Source: Ignavibacteriales bacterium
GTDB taxonomy: Bacteria > Bacteroidota > Ignavibacteria > Ignavibacteriales > Ignavibacteriaceae
DNA: 64,000 nt
Reading direction: 5' to 3'
Assembly: GCA_016707115.1 (NCBI GenBank)
Contig: JADJIH010000006.1
Span: forward strand, 124,001-188,000
Below, one piece after another: positions 34,987 to 44,217 of the stretch. Position 1 is the first letter of the stretch. Each line of letters begins with the position of its first letter. The notes under the pieces were generated by a model. It was not told the origin of the DNA. It did no database searches and saw only the letters and a program-made list of their open reading frames with translations. The position numbers and the translations under genes are program-made.

Positions 34987-35083
34987 TTATTCTTTTGTTA
35001 TAAGATTTATCTTATAGCAGACCCAAACAGGCAGTTCTAAAAATCGATTTCTTTACATTTAAATTTTGCCACAAGAGGTCACG

Positions 35084-37819
35084 ATGAAAAAATATTTACT
35101 TTCTTTTATTTCTATCCTTTTTTTCTTTCTACTATTTACTCAAACACAATTGTATGCTGCCGGAACAGGTAAAATTTCCGGAAAAGTAACTGATGCTCAA
35201 ACTGGTGAAGAGCTTATCGGTATAAATGTGCTTGTTGAAGGTACAACCACGGGAGCTGCAACCGGTGTAGACGGTTCTTATATAATTAATAATATTGAGC
35301 CGGGAGTTTATTCCTTGATTTTCAGCGGTGTTGGTTATCAGAAAAAAATCATAACCAATGTCAGGGTTTCAAGTGATTTTACTACTACTATTGATATTCA
35401 GCTTTCAACAGAAGCAATCGGACTTGAAACAATTGTTGTCGAAGCTACAAGACCGATGGTGAGAAAAGATTTAACATCATCTCAAACTTCAATTGATGAT
35501 TCTCAAATAAAAACTCTGCCTGTTGAAAGTATAAGTCAGTTGCTTTCGATGCAGGCCGGTATTACAAAAGGTGCCGGTGGTGAACTTCACATCCGGGGCG
35601 GTCGATCAACTGAAATTGCTTATAACGTAAATGGTGTTTCTGCAATCAATCCATTTGATTTTGGAAGAACTGTACAAATATCCACTAATGCTGTGCAGGA
35701 ACTTTCTGTTGTTAGCGGAACTTTTAATGCCGAATACGGAAACGCATTAAGCGGTGTTGTCAATACTATCACCAAAGAAGGCGGATCAAAATACACCGGT
35801 ACATTATCTTACTATACAGGTGATTATGTAAGTTCTTCAACTGATTACTTCTATAATATTGATGATTTAAATCCTGTTAATAACCAGGTAATTGAAGGAA
35901 CATTTGGCGGACCCATTCCGTTACTTGAAGATAATTTTAGTTTCTTTGTTTCTGCAAGATACAATAATGATAAAGGTTATTTATACGGAATAAGACAACA
36001 CACAGTTTATGATTCAATATCAAGAGATCCTATTCAGGCAAATGTTTTATACATTGCACAAACCGGTGATGGTGAGATTGTATCTATGAATCCGAGTACG
36101 GATTTAAACACAACTGCAAAGTTTACTTTTAAACCTATCCCAACAATAAAAATTAATTATGATGTTGTTTATTCTAATTCTGATTATCAGACTTATGCAC
36201 ACGATTATAAATATAATCCTGATGCAAATTATAATAGAATGGAATGGGGATTAATAAACTCACTTGAGTATAGACATGCAGTTAGTAACAGTACATTCTT
36301 CTCATTAAAAGGATCATATAATATTTATGATTTTAAAAGATATTTATATCCATTGCTGGATGCTTCCGGAAGTGAAGTTTCTTTTAATCCAGGTATGAGT
36401 CTTAGCGGACTTCATGCAGATCCAAGATACCAGCCTGAAGATAAAAGCAACAGTTACAGCAGTTATACTTTTGTTTCCGGCGGCACACAACCTGAGCACT
36501 TTTATCAAAGATCTCAAACAACGGAAGTTAAGTTTGATATAACCAGTCAGGTTACGAATCAGCACGAAGTTAAGTTTGGATTAAAGAGTAAATGGGATAC
36601 TATGGATTTTGTATTCTTTGAAATTCTTAGAAACCGAAGCAACTATTTGACTCCAACAATTCCTAATCCTGAAACAGAACAAGCCTCTATAGATATTTAC
36701 CAACGTTCACCGATGCAGTTCTCGGGTTACTTGCAGGATAAAATGGAATTTACAAGCATGATTTTAAATGCTGGTTTAAGATTAGATTATTTTGATGCAA
36801 ATGCTTTGTATGCACCTGATCCGTTTAAACCAACAACAGAACTTGCTGATGCTGAAAGTAAATTTACTTTAAGTCCAAGACTTGGTATTTCGTTTCCTAT
36901 CACCGATGAAGGAATAATACATTTTTCTTACGGACACTTTTATCAATTGCCGCCTTTCAGATTTCTATATTCAAATCCTGAATTTGAAGACATTGATGCT
37001 TTACCTGTTTATGGTAATGCAAATCTTAATCCCGAAAAAACAGTTACATACGAAGTTGGATTACAGCAGCAATTAAATGAAACACTTGCATTTAACGTAA
37101 CGGGATTTTACAAAGATGTTCGTGATTTGCTTGCAATACAGGAAATAAGGATCAGCAGTAATTCAATCTATCAAAAATACGTTAATAAAGATTACGGTAA
37201 TATTAAAGGAATAACATTTTCATTATCAAAAAGAAAAATGCCTGATGATCTTTTTGGTGCTTCTCTGGATTATACATTCCAGGTTGCAGAAGGAAATGAA
37301 ACAACTGCCGATGCATTCTTTATTGATCTTCAATCAGGAAGACAAAGTGAAAAGATTCCTGTTCCATTAGATTGGGATCAATCACACACATTAAATGGTG
37401 TAATTACTTTTGGCGGTGATCGGGATTGGACCATAACAATTGTTGGTTTACTTGGTACAGGTTTGCCATACTCTCCGCAATTATACGAACAGCAAATCTA
37501 TCTTAGAACCAACAGTGATCGAAAACCATTTAAAACTAATATTGATTTACTTATTGATAAATCATTTCTGATATCCAGCACAACACTTACTGTTTTCCTA
37601 AAGGTGTTTAATCTGTTTGATACTAAAAATGAGAGTTTTGTCTATGATGATACAGGAAGAGCAACATATTCTTTAGAGGAAACTAAAGGCGGGCCGCAAG
37701 CTACAAATGAGATCTCAGAACTATATCCGGCAATTCATTCTGCAACCGAATACTTTAACAGGCCAAACTACTATTCTTCACCAAGAGAAGTTAGAGTTGG
37801 CGTTACATTAGAGTATTAA
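35084..37819 (+). CDS. TonB-dependent outer-membrane receptor, cassette B
   Basis: ATG 35084 has AAGAGG 6-11 bases before it; an in-frame TTG at 35066 lies on the other side of that site and was rejected. The result is 911 residues with signal peptide, carboxypeptidase-regulatory-like domain (ISGKVTDAQTGEELIGINV), plug (LHIRGGRSTEIAYNVNGVSA) and beta-barrel ending in VRVGVTLEY. Sequence and order are those of the cassette A receptor at 12777: both have GTTxGAATxVDGxY, the VNG..A/T turn, and a FSYGHFYQLP/FNYGHFRSIP block, so they are paralogues. It should import an unknown ligand across the outer membrane with TonB. The PNPY-type gene follows after 21 bp. Confidence 0.9.
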   Translation: MKKYLLSFISILFFFLLFTQTQLYAAGTGKISGKVTDAQTGEELIGINVLVEGTTTGAATGVDGSYIINNIEPGVYSLIFSGVGYQKKIITNVRVSSDFTTTIDIQLSTEAIGLETIVVEATRPMVRKDLTSSQTSIDDSQIKTLPVESISQLLSMQAGITKGAGGELHIRGGRSTEIAYNVNGVSAINPFDFGRTVQISTNAVQELSVVSGTFNAEYGNALSGVVNTITKEGGSKYTGTLSYYTGDYVSSSTDYFYNIDDLNPVNNQVIEGTFGGPIPLLEDNFSFFVSARYNNDKGYLYGIRQHTVYDSISRDPIQANVLYIAQTGDGEIVSMNPSTDLNTTAKFTFKPIPTIKINYDVVYSNSDYQTYAHDYKYNPDANYNRMEWGLINSLEYRHAVSNSTFFSLKGSYNIYDFKRYLYPLLDASGSEVSFNPGMSLSGLHADPRYQPEDKSNSYSSYTFVSGGTQPEHFYQRSQTTEVKFDITSQVTNQHEVKFGLKSKWDTMDFVFFEILRNRSNYLTPTIPNPETEQASIDIYQRSPMQFSGYLQDKMEFTSMILNAGLRLDYFDANALYAPDPFKPTTELADAESKFTLSPRLGISFPITDEGIIHFSYGHFYQLPPFRFLYSNPEFEDIDALPVYGNANLNPEKTVTYEVGLQQQLNETLAFNVTGFYKDVRDLLAIQEIRISSNSIYQKYVNKDYGNIKGITFSLSKRKMPDDLFGASLDYTFQVAEGNETTADAFFIDLQSGRQSEKIPVPLDWDQSHTLNGVITFGGDRDWTITIVGLLGTGLPYSPQLYEQQIYLRTNSDRKPFKTNIDLLIDKSFLISSTTLTVFLKVFNLFDTKNESFVYDDTGRATYSLEETKGGPQATNEISELYPAIHSATEYFNRPNYYSSPREVRVGVTLEY

Positions 37820-37840
37820 TGAAATTTATGGAGTAAAAAT

Positions 37841-40800
37841 ATGTTGAAAATAAAAATAAAATATTTTATCGCACTTGTATTGATTTTACCTTTTCTGTCT
37901 GCAAATATTATTGCACAGCCTGAAGATGTAAAACAGAGAAGGCAAATAGAACATCAGGCGATAAAAGATTTTTTGTACAATAAATTATTAAATGCACCTG
38001 TAAGTTCGAACCCTTCGAATTCAGGATCGCTAAAATATTCACAGCAGAATTATCTAAATAAAAATAATGCTAATGAAGATCGCAAATCATTATTTATGAA
38101 TGGTAATAATGTTGCTGTTGAAATAGAAAACTACGGCGGTATTGGTCCCGGCTTCGGTGGTATTAGAGAAATAACAAATCTAATCTGGCGTGATGCACCA
38201 TATATTTTTCAGTTTTGTCCAATTGTAGGTGCCTCGGTTATTGATACCGCCGGTCAGCGGATTCATATTATTACTGATGGTATGAATGATTATGACAGGC
38301 CTGGATTACGAGAAATTGATCCTGCAACCGGCTTGAAATGGCAATGGCAACCGTTGCCGGGTTATGCAGATCCCAATCAAAGTTATATTGCTTCTAATCC
38401 AGCCTTTGATTCAGATCGTGATGGTAAACCCGACAGCTGGCCACGAGATTGGTATAATGAAACTTTAGGACAGTATGTTTGGCCAGGTTATCTGGTGCAG
38501 GGAGAAAACAATGCAGATCTTGAAGCCTTCTTTGCAATGGATGACAGAGACAACAAGGAATTTAAATATTATCCATTTACAAATGATAAATCAAGACAAG
38601 GTCTTGGAGTTCAAATAGATGGACGAGCTTTTCAATGGAGTAATTCACTTGCTGCTAATGCAATTTTCTTTGTTTGGTCTATTACAAATGTAAGTGATAC
38701 TCAACTTGATTCAGTTGTCTTTGGTATCTATGGCGATCCTGATATTGGTGGCGGAGATAATGATGATGACAATGGCGCTTTTATTTCGCCTTCAGACATA
38801 ACAGTTCCACTCTATTCAAGAAATATGGTTTACTTTTTTGACCCCGATGGAGTTGGTGATCAGGGAAGAGAACTTGGTTATCTTGGATGTAAATTTCTGG
38901 AATCACCAGGAAACCCTAATGATGGAATAGACAATGACGGCGATGGAATAATTGATGAAAGACAAGATAATGCATTTGATGAAGATGGAGACTGGAACCA
39001 GGAAACAGATGATGTTGGTGTTGATGGAATTGCCGGCACAGCAGATTTTGGTGAAGGAGATGGAGTTCCAACACTAGGTAATCGTTTAGCTGATGGAAGA
39101 CCAGATCCGTTACAGCCAGGTGAACCAAATTTTGGCTATACAGATTTAGATGAAGCTGATCAGATTGGTTTAACTAGTTTTAAAAGTTCTCAGTGGGCTA
39201 CGGATTTAAGAATTGCTTATGATGAGGATGTTTGGAACGCAATAAAACCTGGACCTGAAAGTTTTAGTGAGATAACAAATGATGAAGACATAGTTTTTAT
39301 TTATGGTTCGGGTTATATCTCATTAGCTCCCGGTGAAACAAAAAGAATATCGATGTCTTTTCTTTTCGGAGAAGATCTTGATGATTTGCTTTTAACCGCT
39401 GAAACAGTTCAGGATATTTACAATAAAAATTACAGATTCTTTAAACCTCCAAGCCTGCCAAAAGTAACCGCAATACCGGATGATAAAAAAGTAACTTTGT
39501 ATTGGGATACAGATTCTGAGGAAAGTATTGATCCGATTACAGGAAAAGACTTTGAAGGTTATGTGGTTTATAGAAGCACTCGTCCTGATTTTGCAGATAT
39601 CCAAAATATAACTGATGGACGTGGATCAAAATTTTTATATGAACCTTTAAAAGGTATTGATGGATTTGAAGCAAAGTTTGATTTAAATAATGATTGGATA
39701 GGCTTTCATCCAGTTCCATATCAGGGAAGAGGAATAAATTACTATTTAGGTGTAAATTCAGGTTTGCGTCATTCTTTTGTTGATTCTAATGAAGTAAGAA
39801 ACGGACAAACTTATTATTACGCAGTTGTTGCTTATGATCATGGTGATTCACTTGGAATTCCACCGTCTGAAACGAGTAAAAAGATTTCATTAGATCCTAT
39901 CACTAGTTTGCTTACCTTTGATGATAACACTGTTCAGGTTACTCCTGGCCCAAGAGCTTCTGGTTATGATAGACCGGAAATAGTTGAAGTTACTGATGTC
40001 GTTCATTCGAATGGTCTTGGTAATGGTTTTGTAGACTTTAGTATTATAAATGATCTGGATGTTAAAGATGATAGTTATACTTTGACTTTTAAAGATACAT
40101 TATATATTCCAGAGGAAATCTAATTGCAAAAAATTATTCTGTACTTGGAGAAAAAACTGTAACAGAATCATTCTATTTGTACGGAACCAAATTTACAAGT
40201 CTCTCAAAAGGCAATATTATTAACGACGGCGCTTTACGGGTTAAAGATGTGGCCGGGACTGTTTATCAGTTAGGAACTGATTATGAATTAAATTTTGAAA
40301 AGGGAGCGATTAAAAAAACTGATACAAGTCCTATGCAAGAAGGCACGGAATATTCTATCACGTATAAAAGCTATGCTGTTTATCAAAGCACGGCTTTAAA
40401 AGGCGAAGACTCTAATCCAGTCTTTGATGGTGTATTGGTTAAAGTAAATGATTATTCTGCATTAACATTTAACTCAGAACTCTCCAAATGGTCTGATCCT
40501 GATCTGGAAATTCCTGTTGCGGTTCAAATATCTTCAATCGGTAATCGTAAGAGATTATATGCGGGAGATTATATTATAACTTTTTCAGATCAACCGCTTT
40601 CAAATGCAAAGAAAAGATCAGGTTCAACTTTAATTACAATTCCTGTTAATTATAAAGTTGAAGAAGTATCAACAGGAATCCCTATACCGATAGTTACGCT
40701 TTTAGAAGAAAAATTTAAGAATGATTCTGCATGGACAAGAGGTGATGAGATAATATTCTTTTTACCTGGTGCAGCTGGTGTTAATACAGATACTCTAACC

Positions 40801-41277
40801 TGGGGATTTACTGCTAATCGCACTACCTCAACAGATTCAGCTCAGCCCGCTCCTGGTGATGCATATTTAATGTACACTACTCGTCCTTTTAGTAAAGCAG
40901 ATGTATTTACACTTCAGACAAAAGCAGGATTTGTAAATAATCAATTGGCTTCTTCTAATCTGGATAACATTTACGTCGTTCCAAATCCTTATGTTGGTGC
41001 AAATGAAATTGAACCGGCAAATAAATTATCAGGACAGAATCGCGGTGAAAGAAGAATCTATTTTGAAAATCTTCCAATGAAATGTACTATCAGAATATAT
41101 ACTCTTAGCGGCGAGCTTGTAACAACACTTGAGCATGAATCAGGTGCTGATAACGGAAGGGAGTTCTGGAATCTATTAAACCACGACGGTTTTAGTGTTG
41201 CTTACGGTGTTTACCTTGCACACATTGATGCCCCGGGCGTTGGAGAAAAGTTAATTAAGTTTGCATTAATTAAGTAA
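37841..41277 (+). pseudogene. Secreted PNPY-type protein with calcium-type repeats, cassette B, frameshifted
   Basis: The first frame (37841-40123) has a signal peptide (ending near IIAQP), a long unassigned region, a run of Asp-rich calcium-type repeats near 345-430 (DGIDNDGDGIIDERQDNAFD, then DEDGDWNQETDDVGVDG), and a fibronectin-III-like part (GYVVYRSTRPDF). It stops at 40121 just after YIPEEI. The next frame continues from 40120 as LIAKNYSVLGEKTVTESFYL without a start and runs to 41277. Adding one A to the AAA at 40116-40118 gives EENLIAKNYS and one protein of 1145 residues. Its end (VVPNPYVGANEIEP ... CTIRIYTLSGELVTTLEH) is the same C-terminal type as in the cassette A protein. It is either decayed or miscalled in a homopolymer. 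An AGGAG site precedes the next gene. Confidence 0.78.
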
Positions 41278-41296
41278 AGAAATGCAGGAGATTATT

Positions 41297-42310
41297 ATGA
41301 AAAAAATATTTTATATAGCGAGCATTTCATTAGCATTAATTTTTGCAATTAATATGAATGCTCAAACTACTAAAACAGGTACAACTGCTACACAGGTGCT
41401 CAAATTTAATGTTGGCCCAAGAGCTATTGGAATGGGCGGTGCGTTTACTGCCGTTTCTGATGACATAACTGCTTTGTATTGGAATCCAGGCGGCACAGCA
41501 AACATAGTTTCTAATGAAGCGTTTTTCAATCATACAGCTTTATATGCTGATATTAGACATGACTTTGCTGCTTACGCAACCAACCTTTCCGGTGTAGGAA
41601 CAGTTGGTGCCTTTGTTTCAGTTCTTTCCATGGATGAAATGGCTGTTAGAACAATTGAAAATCCCGAAGGTACCGGAGAATTTTTTGATTACAATACTTT
41701 AGTAATTGGATTAAACTATTCAAGATTCCTTACAGAAAATTTTACAATAGGATTTAATGTAAAGTACATAAGTGAAAACCTTTGGCATATGAATGCTACT
41801 GGTCTAGCCGTTGATATTGGAACTTTATACAAAATTCCAGTATTGAATGAACTGAGAATTGCGGCAAGTATTTCTAACTTCGGAACAAAGATGCAGCTGT
41901 CTGGCAGAGATGCAACAGTTATATTTCCTTCTGGTTCAGGCGGCAGTAATTTAATTAATTCTAATATCGAGCTGGATAAATTTGATCTTCCGCTTTTATT
42001 CAGATTTGGTCTGTCTGCCGATGTTATAAAAGAAGGCACCTCTCGCTTAACAGCGGCTGTAGATGCAGTTCATCCAAATGATCATACAGAATATATTAAC
42101 ACCGGAGTGGAATATGCCTGGAATGAAATAATTCATGTTAGAGCAGGCTACAATTCTTTGTTCGAAAAAGATTCTGAAAAAGGATTGACTCTTGGTTTTG
42201 GTTTATACTACAGAATTGTTGATTTGATAAAAGTTAAACTTGATTATGCATATCAGGATTACGGCAGATTAAAAGATGTTCATTATTTTTCTGTCGGAAT
42301 TAATTTCTAG
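41297..42310 (+). CDS. PorV/PorQ-family outer-membrane barrel, cassette B
   Basis: ATG 41297 has CAGGAG before it and gives 337 residues with a signal peptide (ending near MNAQT); an upstream in-frame ATG at 41282 overlaps that site. The family signature is FNVGPRAIGMGGAFTAVSDD and LYWNPGGTAN, the same GxRAxGMGxAxTAV opening as in the frameshifted paralogue at 19133. The C-terminus has alternating residues ending in VGINF, as in outer-membrane barrels. PorV-type proteins shuttle T9SS cargo from the secretion channel to the attachment complex; others in this superfamily resemble FadL transporters. It is placed just before a T9SS-tailed M23 peptidase, with only four bases between stop and start. 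Confidence 0.85.
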   Translation: MKKIFYIASISLALIFAINMNAQTTKTGTTATQVLKFNVGPRAIGMGGAFTAVSDDITALYWNPGGTANIVSNEAFFNHTALYADIRHDFAAYATNLSGVGTVGAFVSVLSMDEMAVRTIENPEGTGEFFDYNTLVIGLNYSRFLTENFTIGFNVKYISENLWHMNATGLAVDIGTLYKIPVLNELRIAASISNFGTKMQLSGRDATVIFPSGSGGSNLINSNIELDKFDLPLLFRFGLSADVIKEGTSRLTAAVDAVHPNDHTEYINTGVEYAWNEIIHVRAGYNSLFEKDSEKGLTLGFGLYYRIVDLIKVKLDYAYQDYGRLKDVHYFSVGINF

Positions 42311-42314
42311 TTAG

Positions 42315-43415
42315 ATGATCAAGCAATTATTTTTTCTTATTGTTATAGCAATAAACTTTTCAACGGCGCAGGTCTTCCGTATTGATAGACCTGTGCCTGA
42401 TAATATCCAGACTAACGGTGGCTATCTTTACGGGGAGCCAAGTGTTCATGGTGGAACTTCTGCACATAACGGAATTGATATTCTTGTCCGATGGGATACA
42501 GTTTATTCTGCAACTGATGGGATTGTTTCTTTTGTTGGATACAACCCAACGGATACGGGTGCATTTGGCGGATACGAACCCAATGGTGCCGGAAATTATA
42601 TCTTCATAAAAACTTACTGGACAAATTCATTTTATTATTTTCTATATGGTCATTTAACAAGACCTTTTGTTGCACTGAATGAAACTGTAACAAAAGGACA
42701 ACCAATTGCACTTTCCGGAAATACAGGTTACTCAACAGGTGCTCATTTACATTTTGAAGTTAGAAAAGGATCACAAAGCAGCGGATACCGTAATAAAAGA
42801 AATGCGGAATTGTGGTGTGGTATAACAGGAATGGGAGCAATATACGGAAGAGTTCCGAATGCACCTGATGGAACCCGAGTTAACATTACTCCGGATCCTA
42901 AGCCAAGGCCACCTTATACAACTTATAGTTATTCACTCACTTATCAGTTTGCGGATTCATACATAGGCTCTGATGATTTTTATAATGAAAATTATGCTAT
43001 CGGTGACGTGAAACCCGGAACATATACAATTTCAGCTCCTACAATGGGCTATACGAGATATGTAACAGTAGGTGCAGGACAAGTTATTAATGCTGATCCT
43101 CCAACCGGACTTGAGGAGAATGAAATTGAAGTAAATGATTTCAGTCTGTCACAAAATTTTCCAAATCCTTTTAATCCATCAACTTCCATCAGATTTGAAC
43201 TAGCCGAAAAAAGTTACGTTCAGTTGAAAATTTTTGATTTACTCGGAAGTGAAATTGCCACCTTAGTTGATGAAGAGAGAAGTGAAGGAATATATAATGA
43301 GTTATTCATCGCAACTGAACTTCCATCGGGAGTTTATATGTATTCCATAAATGTTCAGTCAGCGGAGGGAAATAATGTTTTTAGAGAAAATAAAAAAATG
43401 ATGTTATTGCGATAA
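42315..43415 (+). CDS. M23 metallopeptidase with T9SS tail
   Basis: The 366-residue protein has a signal peptide (cleavage near STAQV). The M23/LysM-type peptidase domain (about 30-165) shows HNGIDI (HxxxD zinc site, residues about 51-56) and GAHLHFEVR (HxH, about 143-151), plus the connecting YGHLTRPFV. These enzymes cut peptidoglycan cross-bridges or other glycine-rich peptides. A short beta-rich linker follows, then a T9SS type A sorting domain (NFPNPFNPSTSIRF to KKMMLLR), so it should be surface-exposed or secreted. It starts four bases after the PorV-like gene and is the last clear gene of cassette B. Confidence 0.87.
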   Translation: MIKQLFFLIVIAINFSTAQVFRIDRPVPDNIQTNGGYLYGEPSVHGGTSAHNGIDILVRWDTVYSATDGIVSFVGYNPTDTGAFGGYEPNGAGNYIFIKTYWTNSFYYFLYGHLTRPFVALNETVTKGQPIALSGNTGYSTGAHLHFEVRKGSQSSGYRNKRNAELWCGITGMGAIYGRVPNAPDGTRVNITPDPKPRPPYTTYSYSLTYQFADSYIGSDDFYNENYAIGDVKPGTYTISAPTMGYTRYVTVGAGQVINADPPTGLEENEIEVNDFSLSQNFPNPFNPSTSIRFELAEKSYVQLKIFDLLGSEIATLVDEERSEGIYNELFIATELPSGVYMYSINVQSAEGNNVFRENKKMMLLR

Positions 43416-43455
43416 AATATTTTTTAATTTATAACAAAAGAAGATTTTGATAGAT

Positions 43456-44073
43456 ATGAGAACAAAACTTAAAAACAATGAAAAAATATTATTCAAAACC
43501 CAGCATCATTGGGTTGTGCTGGTTAATTCTTTCTTGATTTCACTTTTCATTTTTGGGCTATTTGTTCTGCTCTATGCAGTTAAAGATAATGCCAGTGTGT
43601 GGATTCTAATAATTGGTCTCTTATCTTTCGGATATTTTGGTTATAAGTATTTTGAAAGACGATTTGATATTTGGGTTGTAACTAACCTTCGAATTATTGA
43701 TGAACAAGGTGTTTTTTCGATCAGTGCAAAAGAAAGTCCTTTAGAAAAAATTAATAATGTAACCTATCATCAATCAGTTACAGGCAGAATTTTAAAATTT
43801 GGTGATATTGAAATTCAAACCGCGGCAGAAATGGGCGCTACAACATATCATAAAATTGCTAAGCCTAATGAATTGAAAGATGCAATTACAACTGCGCAGG
43901 AAGAATACAAACAGAATAATATTTTATCACAAGCTCAAAAATTGGCAGAAAGTATGAGCGGTAATTCAATCGATGCTGGTGATACTATAGATTGTCCATA
44001 TTGTGCTGAGAGAATAAAAGCAAAAGCTAAGATTTGCAGATATTGTGGTAAGGAATTAAATCAAGTTTCTTAG
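43456..44073 (+). CDS. PH-domain (bPH2/DUF304) membrane protein with zinc ribbon
   Basis: ATG 43456 gives 205 residues. Two transmembrane helices lie at about 25-70 (VVLVNSFLISLFIFGLFVLL and ASVWILIIGLLSFGYFGY). A bacterial PH (bPH_2) domain follows (about 72-145): the DIWVVTNLRIIDEQGVFS strand and PLEKINNVTYHQS core are typical. The last 30 residues hold a zinc ribbon with two CxxC pairs (CPYCAERI and CRYCGKEL). It should sit in the inner membrane facing the cytoplasm with the ribbon. Function in this family is unknown. It follows the M23 gene by 40 bp; a TTG start nine bases upstream in frame is possible but weaker. Confidence 0.8.
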   Translation: MRTKLKNNEKILFKTQHHWVVLVNSFLISLFIFGLFVLLYAVKDNASVWILIIGLLSFGYFGYKYFERRFDIWVVTNLRIIDEQGVFSISAKESPLEKINNVTYHQSVTGRILKFGDIEIQTAAEMGATTYHKIAKPNELKDAITTAQEEYKQNNILSQAQKLAESMSGNSIDAGDTIDCPYCAERIKAKAKICRYCGKELNQVS

Positions 44074-44091
44074 TAGCTAGTTAAATCTTGT

Positions 44092-44164
44092 TTGTCATTC
44101 CCGTGAAAACGGGAATCCAAGAAACTTAGTGCTAAATAGATTCCCACTTTCGTGGGAATGACAA
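44092..44164. repeat. Double palindromic repeat, GTCATTCCC family
   Basis: TTGTCATTCCCGTG at 44092-44105 pairs with CGTGGGAATGACAA at about 44151-44164 in inverted order. Inside are two smaller hairpins (TTCCCGTG-AAAA-CGGGAA and TTCCCAC-TTT-CGTGGGAA). It lies between two convergent genes. It shares its units with 28407 and 47450. Confidence 0.7.
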
Positions 44165-44217
44165 TCCTGTGTTTTGTACTTTCAAGTCGAACCCTCATTA
44201 AAGTTCATAACTAATCA

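Noticed and set aside
40120..41277. Separate gene for the second part of the PNPY-type protein
   Set aside because: It lacks a start codon and signal peptide near its beginning, and the protein continues smoothly from the previous frame with one base restored.
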